The notes beneath the pieces are model-generated. The model saw nothing but the letters and a program-made list of their open reading frames with translations. It was not told where the DNA came from and searched no databases. 64,000 nucleotides of DNA from Saposhnikovia divaricata (taxonomy: Eukaryota; Streptophyta; Magnoliopsida; Apiales; Apiaceae). How positions within the stretch are numbered: position 1 is the first letter of the stretch; each line of letters begins with the position of its first letter. This document shows, piece after piece, positions 11,715 to 22,192 of this stretch. Location of the stretch: NCBI GenBank assembly GCA_036435485.1, contig CM071601.1, positions 184,486,939-184,550,938 on the forward strand, in the 5' to 3' direction. Position numbers and translations under genes: made by a program.

Positions 11715-12068
11715 CTAATTATTAATTTGGGTTCCTTGGTCATGAACAATAAAGGATGAATCAGTGTAATAGGCCTTTAAGAAGCTAAATTCATAATTTG
11801 GAGGAAAAAGTGAAAGTCTACGAGGCTTTATCATGAAAGGTTTTTCAAAGATTTTACGCTCGAGATAACTCTCCTCACATTGGTTATTCCACTTTGCAGT
11901 AATGGCGTATAGTTCCTCAAGCATTTCTATGGATGACATATCCCTAAACAATTCCCAAAGTTCTTCATCAGTCTCGTGTTCATTTTCAAAAAGAGACCTA
12001 CAATTTGTTTGTTCGGGATAGAAGATATGATGGAGTGTGGTAGAAGGAAAAGGTAAAGTATCTCCCAT
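11715..12068 (-). CDS. Unrecognised 117-codon ORF, probably a relic of the gypsy element
   Basis: Starts with ATG in a plausible context and encodes an acidic, soluble protein (ETDEELWELFRDMSSIEMLEELY) that becomes basic and aromatic toward the end (KPFMIKPRRLSLFPPNYEF). I do not recognise a family. It lies on the same strand as the Tat-like remnant, just beyond the Helitron. It is most simply explained as an internal ORF of that element cut off by the Helitron. A host gene is less likely because no intron or neighbouring exon can be seen. Confidence 0.3.
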   Translation of the reverse strand: MGDTLPFPSTTLHHIFYPEQTNCRSLFENEHETDEELWELFRDMSSIEMLEELYAITAKWNNQCEESYLERKIFEKPFMIKPRRLSLFPPNYEFSFLKAYYTDSSFIVHDQGTQINN

Positions 12069-12244
12069 GATGGTGGATAGAAGTGAGTAACTTAAAGTCT
12101 AACGGGTAGGCGAGTTAAATGACCGCTAGTATTTTTTTTCCCCAAGTGTGCACACACTTAGAAGATATCTAAATTATCTATCAATTAGCACATAAAAAAT
12201 ACACAAAATAGAAGAAAAAAAATTAAATTAAAAAAAAGAACATG

Positions 12245-15200
12245 GGCTTAAAGATACAATAGAACATGGGCTTCATATTGTGGACCTAAAAAGAATAAGA
12301 GTAGAGAAAAGTTTATCGGATGGGCTGATTTTAGAAAAAAACTGGATATTACGATGGTGGACTCACAAGATAATAACTCTCAGAACCAAAAAACATGAAA
12401 GAGGCGGGTGTTGCATTGCAGGCCCGCCTAGAATTATGAATGTTATAAGCTGGAATTGTAGAGGTATAGCCTCAAACATTCAGTTCCTTAAAGATGTGGT
12501 ACGTCAAGAGAGACCTTCTTTTATTTTCTTATGTGAAACGTTGGATAATAAAGGTAAGATGGAAAAATTGCAGAGAGCTTTAGGTTTTGATGGTTTGATA
12601 ACAGTTGACGCAGTCGGTAAGAGTGGAGGTTTGGCGCTTCTCTGGAGAGTTAAGGATCACTGTTTTGTAGTTTTTCAAAGAATCACATTGACGTCGATGT
12701 TAAGGTGGATGGAAAGGATAAATGGAGGTTAACTGGGGTGTATGGTGAGCCGGATAGACAGCATAGAAAGAGAACATGGGAGTTGTTGCGAACTCTGTCC
12801 AGGGACTCTAATATCCCCAGGTGCGTTATAGGCGATTTAAACAATGTGTTGTCTCAAAATGATAAAAAAAAGTGGGGCTCCATATCCTACCTGGCTGGTT
12901 GAAGGTTTTAATGAGGTAGTGAAAGATATAGGTTTAGTTGATCTTGAGTTGGTTGGGCACCAATATACTTGGGAAAGGGGAAGAGGAACGGAAGCATGAG
13001 TTGAAGTTCGTTTGGATAGGGCATTAACTTCAGTATCATGGTTAGAGTTGTTCCCGTCGGTGAAGTTATACAATTTAGAAGGAGCTGCTTCTGACCATAG
13101 TCCGATTTTACTGATTCCTGAGGATGGCTCAAAGTTCGCGGGTTAAAGAAATTTTAGATTCAAAAACGCTTGGTTGACTGAACCAATGTGTCGTCAACTG
13201 GTGGTGGAAAGTTGGTGAATGACATCTAATAATGATATCCAGTCGAAGATTAAATATTGTGGTGAAAATCTATATCAGTGTGGCAAGGAAATTATTGGTA
13301 AGTTCAGTGTTCGCATCAAGAATTGCAAGTTGGAGATGAAAAAGCTTAGAAAATATAGAGACGAAGATTCGGTGTAGAAGTATAAGGAGTTGAAGAGTAT
13401 GTTGATTCGTATTCTAGAACATAGGGAGATTTTCTGGTGGCAACATTCTAAGAAACTTTGGTTGCATTCAGGAGACAGGAACAATCGATATTTTCATGCA
13501 TCTGCATCTGTTCGCGGAAGAACAAACCAGATCTCTCGATTACAAAGCAGTTTAGGTTGTTGGGTTGGTTGGGAGGATGGGTTGGCTAAGCACATAACAG
13601 ACCAGTTTACTCATTTATTTACAGCTACTCGAACGAATTAGCAGGAAGAGGTGGAGTGTATTGACTCAGAGTTACTTCAGGAAGTGATGGAGGATGAAAT
13701 TAAAGCAGCTCTGTTTCAGATGGATCCAGATAAATCGGCTGGCCCAGACGATATGACCCCAGCATCTTATCAAAAGTATTGGTCGATTTTCAGTCAAGAT
13801 GTGGTTCATTTGGTCAGGAAATTTTTTCAAGATGGTAGTTTGCCTGATGATTTAAATGATACTAATGTGGTTCTTATTCATAAGAAAAAGAGTCCTGTTA
13901 CTGTGGGAGATTTAAGACCTATATCTTTGTGCAATGTGTTGGTTAAAATTATCATAAAAGTGTTGGCTAATAGAATGAAAACCATGTTGGATGGTGTGGT
14001 GGCTGAAAATCAGAGTGTTTTCATACCGGGGAGATTAATCGCTGACAATATTATGGTGTGTTATGAAATGATACACTATTTGAGGAGGAAAAAACGAGGG
14101 AAGAAAGGTTTCATGGCTCTTAAAATTGATATGAGCAAGGCGTATGATAGAATTGAATGGGATTTCTTGCGTGCATTACTTTGTAAGGTTGGTTTCGATG
14201 ATTGGTGGGTGCAGTTAATTCTCAAGTGTGTCACCTCAGTTAAGTATCATGTTGTTCATGGATCAAGAGTGATGGGGCCAGTGATTCTAAGTCAGGGGCT
14301 CAGACAAGGGGATCCCTTGTCCTCGTACCTGTTTATTTTATGTGTGGAGTGTCTCTCTGCTTTACTTCGCAAGTATGAGAATTAGCAGTTTATTCAAGGT
14401 GTGCAAGTTTGTCATACTGCTCCTCGAATAAATCATTTATTGTTCGCTGATGATGGTTATTTATTCAGTAAAGCGAATGATCATGCAGCGTTGAAGATGG
14501 TGGACCTGTTACAGAGCTATGAGGAGGCGTCGGGGCAACAAGTAAATCTGTCAAAATTCGAAATTATATTTAGTACTAATGTCGATAGGGATTGAAGAAG
14601 TCAAATTTGTCAGATTCTTCAGATGAAAGAGGCGGGTGAGGAGGTGAAGTATTTGGGTTTACCAAATATGGTAGTGCGGAACAAATCAAAGGCGTTTGGG
14701 TTTCTCAAAGAAAAAATGAAGCAAAAAGTGCAAACATGGAAGGAGAATTGGATATCTCAGGCAGGAAAGGAAATCTTAATTAAGAATGTGGCACAAGCAA
14801 TTCCTAATTATGCTATAAGCTTATTTTTGCTTTCTGCGGAAATTACAAAAGACTTCAAGAGAAGCCTTTCGAGATATTGGTGGGGATCTAAGAATAATGC
14901 TAAGTCTGGGATTCATTGGATGAACTGGGAGAGGTTAAGAAATCACAAGATGAATGGTGGTTTGAGCTTTAGAGATTTTTACAGTTTTAATCTTGCTCTT
15001 CTCGGAAAGCAGTGTTGGAAATCAGTGACTAAACCTGAAAGATTGTCAAGCAAACTGTACAAAGCGAGATATTATTCAGATTGTCATTTCTTTGATTCGA
15101 AATTGGGAAGTAGTCCAAGCTTCATTTTGCGAAGTCTTTGGGAAGCAAAGCAGGTGGTTAGTGCTGGGGCTAGGTGGAAGGTGGGTAATGGTAAGAAGAT

Positions 15201-16492
15201 CACAGTTTTGAACCAACCATGATTGCAGGATGAGACAAATCCGTGCATTACGAGTGTTTTACATGGGTTAGACAATGTCACTGTGGACTCACTTAGAACG
15301 GAGGATGGTCAACAGTGGGATAAAGAGATTCTGGAGGATTTATTCAATCAAAGGGATGTCTTTACATTACGCATTTTGGTGGTGAAAGCGAGGGGGATAT
15401 GTTATACTGGAATGAAGATATGACTGGAGAGTATACGGTTCATAGTGCTTACCGCTTAATTCGGCTACAAAAGGAAATGGGTTTTTCACCAGATAGCAGG
15501 GATTTGTGGAAGCTGATATGGAGGATTAAAGCACCTCCTAAAGTTCTAAATCATATCTGGCGAGCTTCAGTTCAGTGTTTACCAACGTGAATAAATTTGC
15601 AGGTGAAAAGGGTTCCGGTGTCAGTAATTTGTCCAATGTGTAATAGCGGGGAAGAGACAGTAATTCATGCTTTAGTCAGCTGCCTATTTGCTACTCAATG
15701 TTGGAGACAAAGAAGTACGGTGTATCAAGATGCTGGCAACTACTCTTTTGATAGTTGGTTGAAGTGTCTACTGTATAACTCAACTAAAGAAGAACATGGG
15801 GAAATAGTTACCTTGTGCTGGAGCATCTGGCAAGCTAGAAATCAAATGGCGTGGAACAACAAGAAGAGTGAGGTGAATCATGTTGTGTTTTCGGCTAAGC
15901 AGTATCTTGCAGAATGGAAGGAGGCCCAAGGGAATTCGATAAAGGCTCTGTACAAGGATGTTATTCCGGGTGATGAAGCTAGTTCTTGGGTGAGACCACA
16001 AAAGAATACAGTCAAGATATCAGTCAACGAAGCTCTGTTTACTGAGTACTCTAAATATGGCATTGGTTTATTAGCTCGAGATGATGAAGGTCAAGTCATT
16101 CAGGGTCGTTCTGAGGTGTATGAAGGGACAGTCAGGTCGGAATTAGCTGAAGCCATAGCGGTGAAGGAAGCTTTAAGTTGGGCAAAGGCGAGTGGGTGGA
16201 AGGAGGTGGTGATTGAATCAGATTGCTTGGGGGTGATTCAGGCCATCCGTAGTAAGGTTAATATGCTATCTCCATTTGGTAGCATAGTTTCGGAGTGTCG
16301 TAGGTTGCTTGTTGAATTAAACATTGATTTGTTTTTTGTCGATCTGCAAACATGGTCGTTCACTGTTTAGCGAGAGAGTCATGTTTCTTCCCAGGTCGAG
16401 TATTCGATAGGAGATATGTTCCTATTGAAGTAGTGTCAAAATTGTTGGCCGATTTATTTGAGTAATACATTTAAATTTCCGTTAAAAAAAAA
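12245..16492 (+). mobile_element. LINE (L1 type), 5'-truncated and decayed
   Basis: Non-LTR retrotransposon with only a short linker in front of ORF2, so ORF1 is missing. ORF2 domains appear in order: endonuclease, reverse transcriptase, zinc-finger reverse-transcriptase C-terminal region, and an RNase H domain typical of plant L1 elements. It ends in a short A tract at 16484-16492. A convincing target duplication was not found, which fits a truncated and old copy. Confidence 0.9.
12436..16463 (+). pseudogene. LINE ORF2: endonuclease, reverse transcriptase, RNase H
   Basis: The ORF is broken into about ten pieces. Endonuclease begins MNVISWNCRGIAS and includes FIFLCETLDNK and GGLALLWR. Reverse transcriptase spans about 13651-14595, with SAGPDDMTPASYQKYW, LRPISLCNVLVKIIIKVLAN, FMALKIDMSKAYDRIEWDFL, GLRQGDPLSSYLF and the catalytic LLFADD at 14437-14454. 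A zinc-finger-like region follows (RVPVSVICPMCNSGEETVIH, 15605-15665), then RNase H (SELAEAIAVKEAL, VVIESDCLG, about 16136-16240). Frame changes occur near 12700, 12890, 15410 and 16370. In-frame stops occur at 13642, 14386, 14593, 15220 and 15588. Several stops sit where the family has Trp or Arg, as expected from C-to-T decay of methylated DNA. Not functional. Confidence 0.9.
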
Positions 16493-16931
16493 GTTATCCT
16501 CTAAGTTATACTATTAATTTTAAGTTAACTCGAACGGGTTCATAATTAGGGATGGGCGTCGGGGCACTTCGGGGTCGGGGAGTGTTATCCCCGCCCCCAT
16601 CCCCGAATTTAAACTCGATCCCCGTCCCCGGCCCGATCCCCGTTGGGGACTATTTTTCATTCCCTGGCCCCGGTCCAAACGGGTAACGGGGATCCCCGTG
16701 GGGAATCGGGGAATTTTATTTAAAACTAAAAATAATATTAAATAATTTTAAATACTAATTAGTGAGCTCAAATGCACTAAATTAAGATAAAAAAAAAATA
16801 TTACTTAAAGAAACAATTATAAATAACATGGAAATGAAGTTATTTAACTACTAAAAAGACAAACATATAAAATTAAAAGATCTTTTTGTTTCCAACATGA
16901 AGTATTGGAAATTCGTTTATATTAATATATG

Positions 16932-16933
<2 letters not shown>

Positions 16934-17005
<72 letters not shown>
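16934..17005. repeat. (AT)n tract at the left MULE junction
   Basis: Uninterrupted AT run directly abutting the MULE end. The matching tract lies at 28801-28882. The two are most simply halves of one microsatellite inside the hAT element that served as the MULE target, which also hides the MULE target duplication. Confidence 0.9.
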
Positions 17006-17007
<2 letters not shown>

Positions 17008-17102
17008 GTGCCCTTCCACAACCCTAACTTGTTGTGTTTTGAAAACCATCCAACAAATCTGGTCCGTTAAATTGTAAAATGTAAGGCAGAGATTAATTAC
17101 TC

Positions 17103-17208
17103 CAGCAATGAAACATTGCGGTAGCAGCATCTCCCGCATTGAAACATTGCGGTAGCAGCATCTCCCGCATTGATATAAAGCGGCTACCGCAATGATACAT
17201 TGCGGTGG
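17103..17208. repeat. Left subterminal palindrome array, four units
   Basis: Four units of the form CTACCGCAATG-A-(n)-CATTGCGGTAGC within 106 bp, 100-200 bp inside the left MULE end. Each half-site CGCAATG/CATTGCG is inverted around a 3-4 base centre. The same motif recurs at the right end and between the genes of this element, and I did not see it outside the element. Confidence 0.85.
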
Positions 17209-18476
17209 ACAAAATTTTGTGCAATTACTGTTATACCCTTCTTTTTACAAACAAACGCCTACCGCGTTTGTTTCAGAAGAACAATTTCATTCAAACTAAA
17301 CAGAAACAGAGGAGAAAAAACATATCGAGAGGGGGAAAAACAGAGAGAGGGAGAAAACCATGTCGATTTTCAATTCTTGTTCGATCTAATCTTCTTAAAC
17401 TTCTCTTATTTAGGTATTGTTCTTAAACTTCTTTTTCATCTCTCTCTAAATGTACACACACAATTATACGCACACTCAATTATAGACACGAATTTTTCAT
17501 TATCTTTCTGAAATTGTGTGTGACACGACTGAAATTGGGATTTTTGTCCCCAATTGGTTTGAAATTAACTTGAATTGCCCCCAATTGGTTTGAATTTAGG
17601 ACTTTTTATTCCCTGTGGTTCTAATGTTTTAGACAAATAATGCATAATAAGTGTTTGATGAAATGCCTCATCCAAACTCGCGAAGTACTATCCACACTGA
17701 TTACTTGTAAAACAAAATATGAAAGAAGTGTCTTTAAACAAAATGTTTTATTCCACATAAAGATTCCAGTACTTGTCTATAATAAGTGCATATTGATATG
17801 ATTTCCTGGAGAAGATTGTCATGCATAATTGTTACTTTACATTTTCTTAATTAGTGGGTTGCATACATTGATGCTGCAGCAACAATTACTCTTGTACTAT
17901 TCAAACTTGTACAATCGGAAACTCCAGGTCCTATAGATGACAAGTTATACACATACAACAATTTGTTTTCCTTGTGAATCTGCAAACATGCATCTTAAGC
18001 ACAGAAATATACTACTAAACTATTGCCTAAATCTTTTTTGAAATTTGGGCACACGTCTTGACGTTTCTACAAATTTTTTCAGTCAAATATGGGTCCAGGA
18101 CAAGACATTAAATTTTCGTATGAAATTCATGAACCGGAAGCATTTGTGAACTTTAATGCTTAAGAATCTTTCTAGGCTCATGTAGCATGTTAATTATATT
18201 GTTAAATGTATTCTGCACAATGAAGTAAATCAGAGTTCAGAAACTGTAATATATATTATAAAGCACATCTTTGCTTTCTCAGTGACGATGTAAGTTCTTG
18301 TGTAATTTTATTAATCTTCTTATCTAGTTCTTTAGCAAGTTGTTTTGGGCATGACATCTAGTGCTTCTAGCTGCTTTTAAAGTGTTGATTGTCTCAGCTA
18401 TTAAAACTCTCTACTATACTGTCTCTACTTTTAAATGGAAGTCTAATATTCATAATGTGGAATGTGGGTTGTGCAG

Positions 18477-18545
18477 GAAGTTTCTGTGAAGAAATTCCTT
18501 GACCAGGATTTTTCTGGCGCTGCTTTAGCTGAGTTTAAGAGAGAA
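18477..18545 (+). pseudogene. Captured exon fragment of a Raf-like MAP3K (CTR1/EDR1 group)
   Basis: A 69-bp exon-like block between a good acceptor (GTGTGCAG... in TTGTGCAG) and a donor (GTAAGC). It translates as EVSVKKFLDQDFSGAALAEF followed by KRE. Plant Raf-like MAP3K kinase domains of the CTR1/EDR1 group carry this stretch around the ATP-binding lysine (VKK). No other kinase motif (HRDLK, DFG) is seen nearby, so only this exon and flanking intron sequence seem to have been taken into the MULE. It is in the same direction as the PMD gene and could be spliced into its leader. Confidence 0.8.
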
Positions 18546-18931
18546 GTAAGCATTGAAAATTCACAAACACTCACATGTAATTACATATATTGAACTTTAA
18601 AAGGCTGGAGAACAATAAGCTAAATTACTAGGCCAAAAAAAGCAGAGGTTTATTTACCCGTAGCACCTCTAGTGTTTGGTGAGTTGTAAGACTGAACTTT
18701 GTATACTAGGGTTCACGCCATATAACAGTCTAACAGAATACACGATAGTTGACACCCAAAAGGGAGAAATAAACATAATCAACACTAAAAACTAATAGTA
18801 CAACATAAGAATTAATGAATTTTTCAAAAGAATTATGTGATGAAAATTCTGGCAGCTAAATACTCAGCTAAATATATAGATTGGTATACTGCAATGATAT
18901 GTTTCAGCATCTAATGTGTTAGAATCTAAAT

Positions 18932-19235
18932 GTCTCATAAATAGATTAATAAATGATTTGTTGATTCAAATTTATCATTTATAATCCAAATTAGGCTTAT
19001 TTTCCCTAATTTTGATTTAATTTCCCTAATTTAGGCTAATTCTCTCATAAATAGATTAAAAATGATTTGTTAATTCAAATTTATCATTTATTAATCCAAA
19101 TTAGGCTTCATTTCCCTAATTTTGATTTAATTTCCCTAATTTAGGCTAAATTTCACATAAATGATTTATTAATTCGAATTTATCATTTATTAATCCAAAT
19201 TATGCTCGCTTTCCCTAATTTTGATTTAATTTCCA
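18932..19235. repeat. Three-copy tandem repeat, about 105-110 bp unit
   Basis: Units share CATAAAT(AGATTAA)AAATGATTT, ATTCAAATTTATCATTTAT, AATCCAAATTA and TTCCCTAATTTTGATTTAAT in the same order. The third unit is shorter. A partial fourth (TTATTTTCCCTAATTTTGAT) follows the palindrome pair at 19303. Non-coding, inside the MULE. Confidence 0.85.
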
Positions 19236-19253
19236 TAATTTTTTATTTTAAAA

Positions 19254-19303
19254 TTGCTGCTGCCTCAATGAAGCATTGAGGTGGCGGCAATGAGACATTG
19301 AAG
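19254..19303. repeat. Palindrome pair upstream of the PMD exon
   Basis: GCCTCAATGAAGCATTGAGGTGGC followed by GGCAATGAGACATTG. This is a diverged version of the CGCAATG/CATTGCG palindrome family of this MULE, located 250 bp before the PMD start codon. Confidence 0.7.
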
Positions 19304-19552
19304 CTTATTTTCCCTAATTTTGATTTAAAGACCTGTTAAGCAATGCACATGAAGTAGATTAATGAATTAAGTAATTTGTAAATTTGTTTTAATTGTAGTT
19401 CAGTTTGAATCCACCTAGATAGATACAGAGGATTTAATTTATTACTTGGTTTTCTTTTTTAATTTATAATTTGGTAATTGCATGTTAAATTACGTATGTT
19501 CAAATATCCAATATGCCTAATTTCTTTTTGATTTTGAATCCTTGCAGATATT

Positions 19553-21710
19553 ATGGATATGCAATGTGGTCCTCTTGATCGATCACTCCTGGTTGAGCAG
19601 GACGAGCATATCAGCACTTTGATATGGGAGGGAGGTGACAGGAAGAAGTTGGATGTGAGGCAGTATACTACACAGCAGGGTGTGTGGGAGTTACAGGCAG
19701 ACCAGCGTGCCCTTTTGCGTACTTGGGGTTTTGGGGTGTTTGTTAATCCCCGCTCAGTACCTCAGAATGACATTGCCCTGATCAAAGCATTGGTGGAGCG
19801 GTGGAGACCGGAAACTAATTCATTTCACTTCAGTTTTGGTGAGATGACTATTACACTCGAGGATGTGTACATGATCATGGGTCTGCCGATCAGTGGGCGT
19901 GCTTTGACCCATACTGAGCTATCTGATCCGATTGGCTACTGGATAAATGAATGGCAGGATCTGCGGTTAAATGAAAAGGAGCGCAAGCGCATGTATGCAA
20001 AAGGCGGGGGCGGGGTAAAACTGAATGCATTGCGGGGAAGATATAAGGCGAGAAGTAAGAGATCGAAGCGTCCAGAATGGGTTGCTCAGGATCCTGTAGT
20101 GTATACCAGGGGATATCTGTTGTATATTATTGGGGCCATATTATTTCCTACTGCCAACCGGAATCTTGTGCATCCCCGATACATACAGTTTTTGCAGCAG
20201 CCGGATCAGATTATTGATTTTGCTTGGGGCGCTACAGTTTTGTCACATTTATACAGAGCCCTTTCTAAATCTGTGAAGAAGCATTGCACCAGCTTCAATG
20301 GGTGCAGCATGCTTCTTCAGTTGTGGGCGTGGGAGAGATTGAATCCGGGGTGTCCAGAGATTGCACCACGCCAGGAGCTTCGATGGCCGAGAGCATTAGC
20401 TTGGGCTGAGCCGGTGACGCGGAGGAGGGTTAACCCCCACCACCATACTGATGGTTTTCGGGGAGATTTTGATAGCTGTATGCCGCACTGGGTCACATGG
20501 CAGCCATACGCCAGGTGAATACTTAATATTTTAGTCTTACTACTTGCATTTTAGTACCAGTGATTGCATTCCATTCTTTACTTGTTTACCACTTGCATTT
20601 TAATTTTAATTGTAATATTTAAACAGATTTTACGAGAGGGAGTATGCTGATGAGGATGCTGATGAGTATGGTGATGAGGATTTTGATGAGGATGCTGACA
20701 TGATGGTGGCCCGTCATATGGCTCTTGGGCATATACCCTTGGTGTCATTTGAGTTTATTGAGTACCAGATGCCGGACAGGGTACTCAGGCAGTTCGGTAT
20801 GTTGCAGCATATACCGCAGGAGCCGGTTGACCATACCTTTTTGCGGACGGAGAGGCCAACTCAATTCTTACGAGATGCACATATCGTTACTTACCGGAGC
20901 TATTTGGATGAGTGGGCTAGTTATGTGGAGAGCGGTATGCCCATCACCGTGGAGGGCGAGTATGTACCTATTGAGGATTACCTGGATTGGTATAGGCGTG
21001 TCCTTGTGTGGTTCGTACGGACAATAAGATTACGCCCCGAGATTGGTTCCCGCAGCAGTCCGTCATTGATGCAGTATGTTCTTAATACAATTGTTGAATA
21101 ATTTCCTTTTAGACCTTATAACTGCATTTTAGTTATAAAAATAGCATTTAGTCATTATAATAGCATTTTAGTCATAAAAATAACATTTTAGCAATAATAA
21201 TACCACTTTGGTATTAATAATTTTATTTTAGTCATAATAATTTCATTTTAGACCTTATAACTGCATTTTAGTTATAAAAATAGCATTTAGTCATTATAAT
21301 AGCATTTTAGTCATAAAAATAGCATTTTAGCAATAATAATACCACTTTGGTATTAAAAATTGTACTAATGATATTTGCAGTTGGAGAGTGCTATGAGGTT
21401 GATACACCAGGTCCACTTGCACAAACCTGCTAAGTGGTTCTATGACTCTGTTCCTGATTTCCTATACTCGTATGATCGAGTCTTTACAGAGTGGAAGGGT
21501 GCTTATTTTAATCGACCCTCTTTTTTTGGAGAGGAGGATACAAATAGACCCTCTACCTTTGGAGATGAGGATACACCTATTGTAGACCCTCCTATTCTAG
21601 ATCCCCATGCACGTGAGATGGACGTTGATCCATCTGCCCCTGGTGTTACTCAGAAAAGTCCTCTTGAGGTAGTAATCTTTTCTTCTATTGATTTAATGTC
21701 TTGCTATTGA
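19553..21710 (+). CDS. Plant mobile domain (PMD) protein, N-terminal part of the MULE accessory gene
   Basis: First coding exon 19553-20514: ALLRTWGFGVFVNPRSVPQN, ALVERWRPETNSFHFSFGEM, then TITLEDVYMIMGLPISGR, which is the hallmark of the plant mobile domain. It continues through GYLLYIIGAILFPTANRNLV, LSHLYRALSK and CSMLLQLWAWERL. An intron (GTGAAT...AAACAG) leads to the exon starting at 20627, with an acidic run (DEDADEYGDEDFDEDAD) and PLVSFEFIEYQMPDRVLRQF. A further exon starts at 21381. The donor before it is unclear: phase fits GTTCTT at 21078 better than GTATGT at 21074. PMD proteins occur as host proteins (MAIN/MAIL1, linked to silencing) and as transposon cargo; its place here indicates cargo. 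The start Met follows a spliced leader. Confidence 0.85.
21106..21365. repeat. Two-copy 141-bp direct repeat in a PMD intron
   Basis: The block beginning TTAGACCTTATAACTGCATT at 21108 is repeated almost exactly from 21249. Each block is itself made of short units of the type ATTTTAG-(T/C)-(C)AT-A-TAA. Intronic, AT-rich. Confidence 0.9.
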
Positions 21711-22100
21711 ATATATTGATGATTGTTGTAATGTAATTGATAGGTTGAGACTAGTGTTCCTGATGCACTGCAGGACACTCCACTCGGTGTCCCCCTCAAG
21801 CGTCCTCTTGAGGTAGTAATCTTTTCTTCTATCGATTTAATTTCTTGCTATTGAACATATTGATGATTGTTGTAATGTAATTGATAGGTTGAGACTAGTG
21901 CTCCTGATGCACTGCAGGACACTCCACTCGGTGTCCCCCTCAAGCGTCCTCTTGAGGTAGTAATCTTTTCTTCTATCGATTTAATTTCTTGCTATTGAAC
22001 ATATTGATGATTGTTGTAATGTAATTCATAGGTTGAGGCTAGTGCTCCTGATGCACTACAGGACACTCCAGCCACGGATTCCCTTAAGCGTCCACGTCAG
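21664..22100 (+). repeat. Tandem exon-plus-intron array, 144-bp period, three 69-bp exons
   Basis: Exons 21744-21812, 21888-21956 and 22032-22100 are each 69 bp (23 codons). Each begins VE(T/A)S(V/A)PDALQDTP; copies one and two continue LGVPLKRPLE. Each is preceded by ...GTAATTGATAG or GTAATTCATAG and the first two are followed by GTAGTAATC. Starts and ends recur every 144 bp including the intron. Exon length is a multiple of three and phase is preserved, so copies can be added or skipped without shifting the frame. The resulting linker, rich in Pro, Asp and Leu, joins the PMD and protease parts. Confidence 0.9.
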
Positions 22101-22192
22101 GTATTAAACAATCTTTGAATTTCGTCACTTTCAATCTTTGAATTTTGTGTATTAAACAAGTGTCTGATTTGTGTATTGACACCTAATTGTAG

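Larger units (their letters stand above)
17209..19546 (+). other. Leader/intron region of the PMD gene with captured sequence, no long ORF
   Basis: This 2.3 kb holds no long ORF. A purine-rich stretch at 17290-17360 and a TC-rich stretch at 17380-17450 resemble a plant promoter or 5' leader. A single recognisable host-derived exon lies at 18477-18545. A three-copy tandem repeat (18932-19235) and one palindrome pair (19254-19303) precede the PMD start. The acceptor TTGCAG at 19542-19547 implies an upstream leader exon spliced to the PMD exon. Confidence 0.5.

Noticed and set aside
11715..12068. 117-codon ORF as a host gene
   Set aside because: No family, no introns, and surrounded by gypsy remnants and a Helitron. 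Listed only as a low-confidence relic.
16933..17139. ORFs running through the (AT)n tracts (Ile-Tyr repeats), also at 28689-29125 on both strands
   Set aside because: Translation of a microsatellite. No codon signal or homology.
17860..17990. Possible captured exon reading WVAYIDAAATITLVLFKLVQ
   Set aside because: Membrane-like translation but no recognisable family and no clear splice pair. Could be part of the same capture as the kinase exon, but not supported alone.
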